Of a DNA stretch of 64,000 bases, positions 1 to 8,694 are shown piece after piece. Positions within the stretch are counted from its first letter, which is position 1. Every line of letters starts with the position of its first letter. A model generated the notes under the pieces. The model made no database searches and had not been told where the DNA came from. It saw only the letters and a program-made list of their open reading frames with translations. The DNA is from Blattabacterium cuenoti (GTDB lineage: Bacteria > Bacteroidota > Bacteroidia > Flavobacteriales > Blattabacteriaceae): positions 372,001-436,000 of the forward strand of contig NZ_CP059187.1 in assembly GCF_014251375.1 (NCBI RefSeq), in the 5' to 3' direction. The position numbers and the translations under genes were made by a program.

Positions 1-343
1 TTTAAATGAAGTATTTCAAAAATATTTTAAATCTTTTTCTTCTTTCAAAGAAAAATTCTCTGAAATAGCATTAAATAGATTTGGATCTGGATGGGCATGG
101 CTTTGTGTTAAAGAAAAAAAAGAACTCACTATTTGTTCTACAGGAAATCAAGATAATCCATTAATGTTAGGAATCAATTGTGATTGTGATGGTATCCCAA
201 TTTTAGGATTAGATGTTTGGGAACACGCTTATTATCTTAAATATAAGAATCGTCGTATAGATTATATTTCTTCTTTTTGGAACATTGTAAACTGGAAAAA
301 AGTAGAAGAAAACTATAAAAAAGAAATTAATTTAATTAATTAA
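1..343 (+). CDS. sodA: Superoxide dismutase Fe/Mn family, 3' part
   Basis: An open frame runs in from the left edge (first full codon at 2) to TAA at 341-343, giving 113 C-terminal residues. They carry the SOD metal-ligand signature D-V-W-E-H-A-Y (Asp codon at 212, His codon at 224) and the upstream G-S-G-W-A-W-L stretch, both typical of the C-terminal alpha/beta domain. The enzyme dismutates superoxide in the cytoplasm. The N-terminal helical domain with the other two ligands lies outside the window, so Fe or Mn preference cannot be judged. Downstream 344-517 is AT-rich with only a weak hairpin. Confidence 0.93.
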   Translation, partial: LNEVFQKYFKSFSSFKEKFSEIALNRFGSGWAWLCVKEKKELTICSTGNQDNPLMLGINCDCDGIPILGLDVWEHAYYLKYKNRRIDYISSFWNIVNWKKVEENYKKEINLIN

Positions 344-517
344 TCAGATTCTAGATACAAACAATAATAAATAAATTAAAAAATCTCTCTCTCTATAGAT
401 AGTAGAGACTTATTTTCTATTCATTTTACATCTCTCTATTATTATTTTATTCGTTGTATATATATTATAATCAGAGATTAAATTAGAATTAGAAAATGAA
501 ATGAATTAAAATAATTA

Positions 518-898
518 ATGGGGAAAATTATTTTAGAAAATATAAAATTATTCGGATTTCATGGATGCATGCCTGAAGAATCATATGTGGGATCTTATTA
601 CACAGTAAATGTAGAGGTAGAATTAGATCTTTATAAAGCCTCTGTTAATGATGACTTATCAAAAACCATTAATTATGTCCACTTATATCGCATCGTGAAA
701 GAAGAAATGGCAACTAATTCTAAATTATTAGAACATTTAGCACAAAGAATAATTCAACGAATAAGAAAAAAATATAGTAAAGTAGATTTGATAAAGTATA
801 CAAAAATAAAAATATGTAAAGAAAACCCCCCTTTGCAAAGTAATGTAGATAGAGTCTGTGTTTTACTAGAAGATAAAGATCTAATTAATAAAAATTAA
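518..898 (+). CDS. folB: Dihydroneopterin aldolase
   Basis: A 126-residue protein of normal family length. The start region G-K-I-I-L-E-N-I-K-L-F-G-F-H-G-C is the typical FolB beginning, and E-S-Y-V-G-S-Y-Y-T-V-N-V-E-V-E follows as usual for the tunnelling fold. It converts dihydroneopterin to 6-hydroxymethyl-dihydropterin and glycolaldehyde in folate synthesis. A lysine near residue 100 (I-K-I-C-K-E-N-P-P) fits the catalytic Lys. ATG at 518 is the only sensible start. The stop codon at 896-898 abuts the tRNA-Cys gene directly, so the two are probably on one transcript. Confidence 0.93.
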   Translation: MGKIILENIKLFGFHGCMPEESYVGSYYTVNVEVELDLYKASVNDDLSKTINYVHLYRIVKEEMATNSKLLEHLAQRIIQRIRKKYSKVDLIKYTKIKICKENPPLQSNVDRVCVLLEDKDLINKN

Positions 899-969
899 GG
901 CACTGTGGCCGAATGGAAAGGCAGAGGTCTGCAAAACCTTTTATAGCGGTTCGATTCCGCTCTGTGCCT
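899..969 (+). tRNA. tRNA-Cys(GCA)
   Basis: A 71-nt cloverleaf can be folded by hand: acceptor 899-905 with 962-968, D stem GCC/GGC, anticodon stem GAGGT/ACCTT around loop CTGCAAA, and T stem AGCGG/CCGCT around TTCGATT. The anticodon is GCA, hence cysteine, and discriminator base 73 is U, the known identity element of tRNA-Cys. The acceptor stem has one T-T mismatch at the sixth pair. CCA is not encoded. The gene starts on the base after the folB stop codon, so its 5' end must be cut from the folB message. Confidence 0.96.
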
Positions 970-1071
970 CTCCTCAATTTTCAATTTTTTTAGAATATTT
1001 ATGTAATAATCTAAATTTGACAGGAGTTATCCCTCTGTTAGGTTATATTTTTTGCACATTTTTTTTTAGTG

Positions 1072-1099
1072 ATGACTTTATAATAGAGTCATTTTTTTT
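1072..1099 (+). terminator. Rho-independent terminator after tRNA-Cys
   Basis: Stem ATGACT (1072-1077) pairs with AGTCAT (1087-1092) around a 9-nt loop, followed by a run of eight T at 1092-1099. It lies about 100 nt after tRNA-Cys on the same strand and would end the folB-tRNA transcript. The stem is short and AT-rich, but the T run is good. Confidence 0.55.
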
Positions 1100-1237
1100 C
1101 TAAAAATCATATGATCGATTTACTTATAGAACTTGTTTGTAAAAATTTTAGAAAAAAATACTCTTGCTAATTTCTGAAAAAAAATAAAAAAAAATGGGAA
1201 AAGAATTATCTTACTCATCTTTTTTCTATATTTTCTG

Positions 1238-1245
1238 TACATTTG
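1238..1245 (+). promoter_or_regulatory. Candidate promoter -7 box for hemD
   Basis: TACATTTG fits the Bacteroidetes/Flavobacterium -7 consensus TAnnTTTG. No TTTG element is seen at the expected -33 spacing. It lies 70 nt before the hemD start. Such a motif arises by chance in AT-rich DNA, so this is only a candidate. Confidence 0.35.
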
Positions 1246-1314
1246 CGTTAATACATTTTATGATTAAAAATTTGATTTTAAATCAATAACAACAAGATTA
1301 TTATTAATGAAAAA

Positions 1315-2058
1315 ATGATGAAGATCAATAATATTCTCATTTCACATCCTCTCACAGGTTCAGATTCTCCGTATTTAAAATTAAGTAAAAATAAAAATGT
1401 AAAAATAGATTTTAGATCTTTTATAGAAGTAAAAGGGGCATCATCTAGTGATATTAGAAAACAAAAAATTAATTTTTCTGATTTTACTGTTGTTCTTTTT
1501 ACAAGCAAGAATTCAGTAGACCACTATTTTAGATTAGCAAAATCTATGCGTTTCAAAGTTCCTATCTCTATGAAATATGTCTGTCAAACAGAAACAATTG
1601 CTTACTATTTACAAAAGTATGTAGTCTATAGAAAAAGAAAAATTCACATTGGAAAAAAATCTTTTAAAGATATACTTCCTTACATAAAAAAAAATTCAAA
1701 AGAAAAATTTCTTTTTCCGTCTTCAAACATATTCAATCCAGAAATCTCAAACATGTTAAATACATTGAATCTTTTCTGGAAAAGAGCAATCTTATATAAA
1801 ACTTCTTCCAGTGATTTATCTGATTTAAAACATATTATATATTACGATATATTAGTTTTTTTTAGTCCCGCATGTATCAAATCTTTATTTGAAAATTTCC
1901 CAAATTTTGATCAAAATAATATAAAGATCGCAACTTTTGGAAAAAAAACTTTGGACGCTGCTTCCAAAGCAGGATTGAAAATAGCTATAAAAGTACCGAC
2001 TCCAGAATTTCCTTCTATGTCCATGGCACTAGAAAAATACATAAAAGAATATCGTTAA
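1315..2058 (+). CDS. hemD: Uroporphyrinogen-III synthase
   Basis: A 247-residue protein of the family length. The early segment I-L-I-S-H-P, the middle V-V-L-F-T-S-K-N-S-V-D-H-Y-F and the late D-I-L-V-F-F-S-P-A-C-I-K-S-L-F are the typical HemD strand-loop elements of its two Rossmann-like domains. It closes and inverts ring D of hydroxymethylbilane to give uroporphyrinogen III in haem synthesis. HemD is poorly conserved, so the call rests on these elements and on flavobacterial-style length. ATG at 1315 is followed directly by another ATG. The gene converges on glmS with a 15-nt gap. Confidence 0.87.
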   Translation: MMKINNILISHPLTGSDSPYLKLSKNKNVKIDFRSFIEVKGASSSDIRKQKINFSDFTVVLFTSKNSVDHYFRLAKSMRFKVPISMKYVCQTETIAYYLQKYVVYRKRKIHIGKKSFKDILPYIKKNSKEKFLFPSSNIFNPEISNMLNTLNLFWKRAILYKTSSSDLSDLKHIIYYDILVFFSPACIKSLFENFPNFDQNNIKIATFGKKTLDAASKAGLKIAIKVPTPEFPSMSMALEKYIKEYR

Positions 2059-2073
2059 ACTTTTTTTGACTCA

Positions 2074-3918
2074 TTACTCAACTGTTACTGATTTAGCTAA
2101 ATTTCTAGGTTGATCCACGTTTTCACCTCTTATAAATGCAATTTGATAAGCCAATAGTTGAAGAGGAATCACCGTTAACAACGGACTAAGTTCTTCAGAA
2201 ATATTAGGTATCTTTATAACGTAATCTGACAACATAGATACTTGAACGTCTCCTTCATTGACTATAGATATAATTTTCCCTTTTCTAGCTTTAATTTCCT
2301 GAATATTTCCTATTATCTTTTCATAACATCCTTTTTTTGTTGCAATGATAACTACTGGCATATTTTCATCTATTAAAGCAATAGGACCATGTTTCATTTC
2401 AGCAGCAGGATATCCTTCAGCATGGATATAAGAAATTTCTTTTAATTTTAAAGCCCCTTCCAAAGCTACTGGAAAATTGATTCCTCTTCCTAAATAAAGA
2501 AAATTATTTACATTGTAATATGCTTTAGCTATTTTTTCTATATCGTTTTCAATCATTTCTAAAGTCCTGTTTACTTTTTCTGGAATCAATCCAAATTCTT
2601 GGCATAAATGATTGTAACGATATTCTGTAAGAGATAATCTATATTTTCCTATCTTCAAAGCTAATAAAACAAGAACTGCTATTTGTGCAGTAAATGCTTT
2701 TGTAGAAGCTACTCCAATTTCAGGACCTGCATGTGTATAAGCCCCTGCATCCACATTTCTAGCAATAGAAGAACCTACAACGTTACAAATTCCGAAAACG
2801 AAAACACCTTTCTTTTTTGCTAATTTCAAAGCAGATAAAGTATCTGCAGTTTCTCCTGATTGAGAAATCACTATCACAATAGTATCTTTTTTTTCTAAAA
2901 TAGGATTTCTGTATCTAAATTCAGAAGCATATTCCACTTCTACAGGAATTCTTGCAAGTTCTTCTAATAAATATTCTCCAATCAAACCTGCATTCCACGA
3001 ACTTCCACATGCAACTATAGTAATACATTTTGCGTTTATAAAAATATTTTTATTAGATTCAACTCCATTAATCCATATTAATCCATCTGTTAATCTTCCT
3101 CTCAAGGTATCCAAAATCGTTTTTGGTTGTTCATAAATTTCTTTTAACATAAAGTATTTATATTCCCCTTTTTCAATTTCTTTTAGATTAATCTGAAGTT
3201 CTTGAATAATCGGACTCAGTTTATGATTATCCACAATTTTACGAAGATCTAATTCTTCTCCCTTCCTAAGAATTGCCATTTCTCCATCTTTTAAATAAAT
3301 TACATTTTTTGTATAATCTAAAAAAGGAATAGGATCTGATGCAATAAAAAATTCTCTCTCATTAATTCCTAATGCAAGAGGACTCCCCAATTTAGCAATA
3401 ACAATTCTTTCTGGATGATATTTTTCTACTATAGCAATTGAATATGCTCCAACTATTTCATTTAAAGAAATTCTCACTGCTTCTTCTAAAGATAATTTAT
3501 TTTTTTTTTTAATAAATTCAATCAAATTTACAAGAACTTCTGTATCCGTTTTACTTTTAAAAGTAAATCCATTCTTAAGTAAAATAATCTTAATAGCATG
3601 ATAATTTTCTATAATTCCATTATGAATTAAAATAAGTTCATTAGAATTAGAAACATGAGGATGTGCATTCACATCATCTGGCCCCCCATGTGTTGCCCAT
3701 CTTGTATGCCCTATTCCTGTGGTTCCTTTAATTTGAATAGAAGAAATTTTTTTCTTTAATTCATTCACTTTTCCCTTGGACTTATATAAAGTATATCCAT
3801 TTTCATAAAAAACGGCTATTCCTGAACTATCGTATCCACGATATTCCAATTTCTTTAATCCATTAATCAAAATGGGATATGCATCTCTATATCCCAAGTA
3901 ACCAATTATACCACACAT
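2074..3918 (-). CDS. glmS: Glutamine-fructose-6-phosphate aminotransferase
   Basis: A full-length 614-residue enzyme. It begins M-C-G-I-I-G-Y-L-G, where Cys2 is the N-terminal nucleophile of the glutaminase domain (about residues 2-220). Two SIS isomerase domains follow (about 290-430 and 460-600), with C-G-S-S-W-N-A and S-Q-S-G-E-T-A-D-T, and the C-terminus K-S-V-T-V-E is the conserved tail. It makes glucosamine-6-phosphate for peptidoglycan and lipid A precursors. It lies 61 nt downstream of the GT5-like gene on the same strand, probably one operon. Confidence 0.97.
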   Translation of the reverse strand: MCGIIGYLGYRDAYPILINGLKKLEYRGYDSSGIAVFYENGYTLYKSKGKVNELKKKISSIQIKGTTGIGHTRWATHGGPDDVNAHPHVSNSNELILIHNGIIENYHAIKIILLKNGFTFKSKTDTEVLVNLIEFIKKKNKLSLEEAVRISLNEIVGAYSIAIVEKYHPERIVIAKLGSPLALGINEREFFIASDPIPFLDYTKNVIYLKDGEMAILRKGEELDLRKIVDNHKLSPIIQELQINLKEIEKGEYKYFMLKEIYEQPKTILDTLRGRLTDGLIWINGVESNKNIFINAKCITIVACGSSWNAGLIGEYLLEELARIPVEVEYASEFRYRNPILEKKDTIVIVISQSGETADTLSALKLAKKKGVFVFGICNVVGSSIARNVDAGAYTHAGPEIGVASTKAFTAQIAVLVLLALKIGKYRLSLTEYRYNHLCQEFGLIPEKVNRTLEMIENDIEKIAKAYYNVNNFLYLGRGINFPVALEGALKLKEISYIHAEGYPAAEMKHGPIALIDENMPVVIIATKKGCYEKIIGNIQEIKARKGKIISIVNEGDVQVSMLSDYVIKIPNISEELSPLLTVIPLQLLAYQIAFIRGENVDQPRNLAKSVTVE

Positions 3919-3979
3919 TTGATTAAATTAGAATTTAAAAATTATTATTTTTTTTGTTTGATTATGTATGTATGTTTTA

Positions 3980-4801
3980 TTAATCAATCTGTTCTAAAAC
4001 AGTTTCTTTATAAAATTGTTGATAAACGGTTTCTATTTTTTCTTCTACAGGATAATATTTTAATACTAAAAACTTATTCTTTTCTATATAATCTTCTATT
4101 TCTTTTGGAAAAGAAAGATCTCCTTTTATTATAGCATCAGAAAAATCCATACATAATTTAATTAAATTAAAATAATTTGGATTTTCTAATAATTTTATTT
4201 TTCTAGATTTGATTCCATCAAATCTAATTTTATTAATTAGATCTTTATTTAAAACTCCTTTAAAAGGTTTATTATATATAGATGCTATTATTTTTGCATT
4301 TCTATAAATAAAATCATTTTTATAAAAATTCTTTATATATAGCGGAATCAGAGAACTGATCCAACCATATATATGGATAATATCAGGAACCCAATTCAAT
4401 TTCTTTACAGCTTCTAAAACTCCTTTAGTAAAAAACAGAGCTCTTTCGTCATTATCATGAAAAAATATTCCATTCTCATCTTCATAAATCGCTTTTCTTT
4501 TAAAATATTCTTCATTATCTATAAAATAGACTTGTAATCTAGCATCAGGAATAGACGCTACTTTTATCAATAAAGGTTGATCTATGTCATTAATAATTAA
4601 ATTCATTCCCGACAAACGAATAACTTCATGCAGTTGATGTCTTCGTTCATTAATTACTCCAAATCTTGGCATAAAAATACGTACATCATTTCCAATAGAC
4701 TGCATAAATTTGGTCACCTTAAAAACAGATAAAGAAATTGGATTCTCTGAAGAAAAAGGAAATAAATCTGAAGAAACATATAATATACGTTTGCCTGTCA
4801 T
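3980..4801 (-). CDS. Short GT5-type glycogen/starch synthase-like protein
   Basis: A 273-residue protein that matches only the N-terminal Rossmann half of glycogen synthase (for example R-I-L-Y-V-S-S-D-L-F-P-F and W-V-P-D-I-I-H-I-Y-G-W). The ADP-glucose-binding K-T-G-G-L motif is not recognisable near the N-terminus, and the whole C-terminal GT-B half is missing. As I recall, flavobacteria carry a similar short homologue next to glmS and pan genes, so the length may be native rather than a truncation. A true glycogen synthase activity is doubtful and the role is unknown. Confidence 0.72.
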   Translation of the reverse strand: MTGKRILYVSSDLFPFSSENPISLSVFKVTKFMQSIGNDVRIFMPRFGVINERRHQLHEVIRLSGMNLIINDIDQPLLIKVASIPDARLQVYFIDNEEYFKRKAIYEDENGIFFHDNDERALFFTKGVLEAVKKLNWVPDIIHIYGWISSLIPLYIKNFYKNDFIYRNAKIIASIYNKPFKGVLNKDLINKIRFDGIKSRKIKLLENPNYFNLIKLCMDFSDAIIKGDLSFPKEIEDYIEKNKFLVLKYYPVEEKIETVYQQFYKETVLEQID

Positions 4802-4848
4802 CTGAGAGTTATTTTTTTATATATATAGTAAAAAAAAACGGATCAATG

Positions 4849-4856
4849 CAAAGATA
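4849..4856 (-). promoter_or_regulatory. Candidate promoter -7 box for the GT5-like/glmS operon
   Basis: On the minus strand this reads TATCTTTG, an exact TAnnTTTG match, about 48 nt before the ATG at 4801. A clear TTTG -33 box is not seen. The motif and its place suit a short leader, but chance matches are expected in this AT-rich DNA. Confidence 0.35.
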
Positions 4857-5033
4857 ATAAATAATCAACAATACTGAATGACATCCGAAAACATAAACAT
4901 ATGAAAAATAATAAATTTTCTATTCTATAAATTCCTAATTATAGAATTTCAGATTTTTATTCTTGAACTATTATTCATTAATAAATACGTTTTTTATTTT
5001 TTATTATGAAATTAAAAAAAAGAAAAAAAAGAT

Positions 5034-6974
5034 TTGAAAAGAAAAATTCTACATAACAATTTAGCTACTGGATTCATAAATATTACTAGCTATGGATATG
5101 CTTTTGTAAGTATAAATGGAAAACAAAACGATATTTTTGTTTCGAAAAAAAACACAAATAGAGCTTTAGAAGGAGATTTAGTGAGAATCCGGTTTTTAAG
5201 AATTTCAAATAATAGAATAGAAGGAAAAGTTCTAAAAATTCTAAAAAGAAAAAGAAAAAATTTTATAGGAATATTGAAAATTCAATCTCATTCCTCTAAA
5301 TATGGATCAGTAGTAGTTTATAACAAAACTATTCATGTAGATATACATATTCCAAAAAAAAAACTAAAAGGACATTTTCACAATGAAAAAGTGTTAGTCA
5401 GAATAATATCATGGCCCAAAAATTTCAATAATCCTTTAGGGGAAATCATAAAAGTATTTGGATTATCTGGAGAACATAAAACGGAATTTTATTCTTTATT
5501 GGAAGAGTATGGAATCCCATATGAATTTCCTAAAAAAGTAGAAAAAGAAGCAAAAGAAATTGGATTAAAAAAAAATTTTGATACCAATCAAAGAAAAGAT
5601 ATGCGAAATATTAATACTTTTACTATTGATCCTATAGATGCAAAAGATTTTGATGACGCGATTTCAATTAGAAAATTAAATACAAACATTTGGGAAATAG
5701 GAATTCATATTGCAGACGTATCACATTATGTAAAAGAAGGAACTTTACTGGATCAAGAAGCATACATACGAGCAACATCTGTTTATTTTGTAGGAAAAGT
5801 GATTCCTATGCTCCCAAAAATATTATCAAATAATATTTGTTCTTTGAAACCTGAAAAAGATAAACTCAGTTTCTCATTTATTTTTAATATCAACCGTGAA
5901 GGAAAAATATTAAAAAGTTGGATAGGAAAAACAATCATTAGATCCAATAGAAAATTTACATATGAAGAAGTACAAAAAATTATAGATAAAAAAAAAGGAT
6001 CTTTTTATGAAGAAATTTCAACTTTGTTATTTTTTTCCAAAATTTTAACTCAAAAAAGAATAAAAAACGGAGCAATTTTTTTAGATAAAGTTGAAATCAA
6101 ATTCCATTTGGATAAAAATAAAAATCCGATTGAATTGTATTTAGAAAAAAACAATGATGCTCATAGATTGATAGAAGAATTCATGTTATTGACTAATAGA
6201 AAAATTTCAGAATTTGTAAGTTTAAATATAGATGGAAAACCTACTAAAAAAACATATATTTATAGAATACACGAAAAACCCGATTTTCAAAAAATTTTCG
6301 TTTTAAAAAAAATAATAGAACCGTTAGGATATTTTTTAAATGTAAAAAATCTAAAAGAATCTATTAATCATCTCTTGAAAAATGTTAAAGGAAAATCAGA
6401 AAAAAATATGGTTGAAAATTTAATTTTGCGTTCCATGAGCAAAGCAAAATATTCCACAAAAAACATAGGACATTATGGGTTATCCTTTAACTATTATACT
6501 CATTTTACTTCCCCCATAAGGAGATATTCAGATATTATAGCACACCGTTTATTAGATTTTTATTTGATGAAAAATAAAGAATGTAAATCAAAAATAAAAT
6601 CTGTGGATTTTTATGAAGAACAATCTAAACATTGTAGTTATCAAGAACGCATAGCAGTAGATGCAGAAAGAGAATTTTCAAAATTTATACAAGTAAAATA
6701 CATTAAAAAATACCTAGGAGAAGAATTTTATGGAATTATTACAGGATTTACAAGTTGGAGTGTTTATATAGATTTATTATTATTTCAAACTGAAGGAATG
6801 GTTCTATTACGTGACATAAAAGAAGACATTTATACATTAAATTCAAATAATTATAATAATAGCATAATTGGTAAAAAAAAAAGAAAGATTTATCATTTAG
6901 GAGATAAAGTAAAAGTAAAATTAATTGATGCAAATGTAGAAAAAAAACAAATCACTCTTGATTGGATTCAGTAA
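5034..6974 (+). CDS. rnr: Ribonuclease R / RNase II family
   Basis: A 3'-5' exoribonuclease of 646 residues, shorter than the usual 700-plus because the N-terminal helix-turn-helix region is missing. The cold-shock-type domain (about 10-130) is followed by the RNB catalytic block with D-P-I-D-A-K-D-F-D-D-A-I near residue 200, whose Asp residues bind metal, and a C-terminal S1 domain (about 560-646). The open frame has an in-frame stop at 5013 and no ATG, so it must start at TTG 5034. Alternatively the real start is ATG 5006, one frame off, whose short lysine-rich frame runs through two A8 tracts. Losing one A would join that ATG to the RNB frame. Confidence 0.9.
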   Translation: MKRKILHNNLATGFINITSYGYAFVSINGKQNDIFVSKKNTNRALEGDLVRIRFLRISNNRIEGKVLKILKRKRKNFIGILKIQSHSSKYGSVVVYNKTIHVDIHIPKKKLKGHFHNEKVLVRIISWPKNFNNPLGEIIKVFGLSGEHKTEFYSLLEEYGIPYEFPKKVEKEAKEIGLKKNFDTNQRKDMRNINTFTIDPIDAKDFDDAISIRKLNTNIWEIGIHIADVSHYVKEGTLLDQEAYIRATSVYFVGKVIPMLPKILSNNICSLKPEKDKLSFSFIFNINREGKILKSWIGKTIIRSNRKFTYEEVQKIIDKKKGSFYEEISTLLFFSKILTQKRIKNGAIFLDKVEIKFHLDKNKNPIELYLEKNNDAHRLIEEFMLLTNRKISEFVSLNIDGKPTKKTYIYRIHEKPDFQKIFVLKKIIEPLGYFLNVKNLKESINHLLKNVKGKSEKNMVENLILRSMSKAKYSTKNIGHYGLSFNYYTHFTSPIRRYSDIIAHRLLDFYLMKNKECKSKIKSVDFYEEQSKHCSYQERIAVDAEREFSKFIQVKYIKKYLGEEFYGIITGFTSWSVYIDLLLFQTEGMVLLRDIKEDIYTLNSNNYNNSIIGKKKRKIYHLGDKVKVKLIDANVEKKQITLDWIQ

Positions 6975-6985
6975 ATAAAAAAAAT

Positions 6986-7465
6986 TTAAATTCTCACAGA
7001 ATGAGGAACAAAAACAGTATAATCCCCCCTATTTTTGATGATATCTCTTACAACACAAGAACTAATATGAGACTTGTTATAAGAAGAAAAAATAAATACC
7101 GTTTCAATAGAAATAGAATTTGAATTTTCTAATTCTTTATTTGCATAAAACATATTCTTTTCAAATTCAAAATCCAATTGATTTCTAATCCCTCTCAACA
7201 AAAAATGAGCCTTTTTTTTTATACAAAAAGAAGTTATAAGCCCCTGAAATATATCTATTTCGATTCTATCTTTAGAAAAACTGAAAAAAGTTTTTTCTAT
7301 CCATTCTTTTCTTTTTCTAAAAGAAAACATGTTTTTCTTTTCATTATTTTTTCCAATGGCTATAATGATTTTATCAAACAAATTTAAAGATCTAATAATA
7401 ACATCATAATGTCCCAAAGTTATAGGATCAAATGAACCAGGAAAAACAGCAATCTTTTTCTCCAT
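6986..7465 (-). CDS. coaD: Phosphopantetheine adenylyltransferase
   Basis: 159 residues, the normal CoaD length. The nucleotidyltransferase motif F-P-G-S-F-D-P-I-T-L-G-H (His19) and the C-terminal I-S-S-C-V-V-R-D-I loop are present. It transfers AMP from ATP to 4'-phosphopantetheine, the penultimate step of coenzyme A synthesis. It converges on rnr (11-nt gap) and diverges from ricT. A short perfect inverted repeat lies in its leader at 7481-7496. Confidence 0.95.
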   Translation of the reverse strand: MEKKIAVFPGSFDPITLGHYDVIIRSLNLFDKIIIAIGKNNEKKNMFSFRKRKEWIEKTFFSFSKDRIEIDIFQGLITSFCIKKKAHFLLRGIRNQLDFEFEKNMFYANKELENSNSISIETVFIFSSYNKSHISSCVVRDIIKNRGDYTVFVPHSVRI

Positions 7466-7480
7466 AAATAATAATAAACT

Positions 7481-7496
7481 CCATACTTTAGTATGG
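7481..7496. repeat. Inverted repeat in the coaD-ricT divergent region
   Basis: CCATAC TTTA GTATGG is a perfect 6-bp inverted repeat, GC-richer than its surroundings and 16 nt upstream of the coaD ATG. It could be a leader hairpin in coaD mRNA or an operator. No regulator is suggested by the sequence. Confidence 0.35.
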
Positions 7497-7547
7497 AAAT
7501 ATATAAATTAAATTATTTTATTGAAAATAATAAGGATAAGAAAAGTT

Positions 7548-7555
7548 TATTTTTG
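7548..7555 (+). promoter_or_regulatory. Candidate promoter -7 box for ricT
   Basis: TATTTTTG fits TAnnTTTG, with an ATTG at 7520-7523 about 24 nt upstream as a poor -33 element. It lies 20 nt before the ricT start, so the leader would be very short. Confidence 0.38.
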
Positions 7556-7575
7556 TTTGTAAACTCATTAAAATA

Positions 7576-8646
7576 ATGGAAAAATTATGTTCTAGTTGTT
7601 TTAATAATCAATATTGTAATAATAGAAATAAAAATAGAAGTAGAAGAGAGAATCATTTTAAATTTGACGTAATAGATTGGTTGTCCAATATACAATCTCC
7701 TTTTGAAGAAAAAAAAAAGATAGTAGAAGTAAAATTTAAAAATGATAGAAAAGAATTTTTTCTCTATTTTGAAAAAATTCCTCTTTATCAAGGGGATCCT
7801 GTCACTGTTGAAACTGTAGAATCTACTAATAATAAAAAACCTATAGAATATGATGTGGGAATAGTAAATCTAACTGGAGAATTAGTAAAATTACAAATAC
7901 GAAATAAAAATATTTCCTTGGATTCTTTAACAAAAAAAATATATAGAAAATCAACAAATAAAGAAATAAATATCTGGAATTATTCAAAAAAAAAAGAATA
8001 CAAGAGTCTTTTACAGGCTAGAAAATTTGCAAAAGATTTAAATCTTACTATGAAAATTTGTGATGTGGAATATCAAGGAGATGGAAAAAAAGCCACATTG
8101 TATTATACAGCAGTAAATAGGGTTGACTTCAGAAAATTGATCAAGGAATTAGCTAAAACATTTCGTACAAGAATAGAAATGCGTCAGATAGGATATAGAC
8201 AAGAAGCAGCAAAAATTGGGGGGATAGGATCTTGTGGACGTGAACTTTGTTGTTCTACTTGGTTAAAAAAATTAAAGACCGTTAACACCAATTCTGCTAG
8301 ATATCAACAACTTTCTATCAATATACAAAAATTAACTGGACAATGTAGTAAATTGAAATGTTGTTTAAACTATGAATTGGATACCTATTTATCTGCTATA
8401 AAAGATTTTCCAGACATTCATAGCAAAATTTATACAGAAAAAGGGGCTGCACAATGTATGAAAATTGATGTTTTTAAAAAAAAAATGTGGTTTTCTTACA
8501 TAAAGAATCCAAACACCTGGTACATAATAGAATTAAAAAAGATAAAAGATATTTTAAAAAAAAACAAAAAAAATAAAATAGCTCCTCCCCTGGAAAAATT
8601 ATCAACAATCAATGCCATTCAAAATACAAAATTAACATATAAATAA
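7576..8646 (+). CDS. ricT: PSP1 / RicT (YaaT) family protein
   Basis: 356 residues with the PSP1 C-terminal domain: G-I-G-S-C-G-R-E-L-C-C-S-T-W-L and L-T-G-Q-C-S-K-L-K-C-C-L-N-Y-E, two cysteine clusters that in RicT take part in an iron-sulfur regulatory complex. The N-terminus also has a C-S-S-C pair and a later Cys. In Bacillus the homologue forms a complex with RicA and RicF that affects RNase Y; whether partners exist here is unknown. In free-living flavobacteria I recall a gliding lipoprotein gene (gldH) between ricT and the PBP gene; here only 48 nt separate them. Confidence 0.85.
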   Translation: MEKLCSSCFNNQYCNNRNKNRSRRENHFKFDVIDWLSNIQSPFEEKKKIVEVKFKNDRKEFFLYFEKIPLYQGDPVTVETVESTNNKKPIEYDVGIVNLTGELVKLQIRNKNISLDSLTKKIYRKSTNKEINIWNYSKKKEYKSLLQARKFAKDLNLTMKICDVEYQGDGKKATLYYTAVNRVDFRKLIKELAKTFRTRIEMRQIGYRQEAAKIGGIGSCGRELCCSTWLKKLKTVNTNSARYQQLSINIQKLTGQCSKLKCCLNYELDTYLSAIKDFPDIHSKIYTEKGAAQCMKIDVFKKKMWFSYIKNPNTWYIIELKKIKDILKKNKKNKIAPPLEKLSTINAIQNTKLTYK

Positions 8647-8694
8647 AAATTAAAAATTTTTTAAAAAAAAAATGAAAATAAAATAATTTTATAC

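Larger units (their letters stand above)
970..1314. other. Intergenic region with terminator and promoter
   Basis: This is the largest gene-free stretch in the window. It holds the tRNA-Cys trailer, a slightly GC-richer patch at about 1017-1042 with an imperfect ACAG/CTGT hairpin, a terminator-like hairpin at 1072-1099, and a TAnnTTTG box at 1238-1245 before hemD. No convincing reading frame or known RNA fold was found in the rest. Confidence 0.5.

Noticed and set aside
1017-1042. GC-richer patch after tRNA-Cys as a possible small RNA or tRNA remnant
   Set aside because: Only a 5-bp imperfect stem; no tRNA arms or known RNA consensus could be built.
1278-1508. 76-codon frame on the minus strand
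   Set aside because: Antisense to the start of hemD; simple hydrophobic composition from AT-rich codons.
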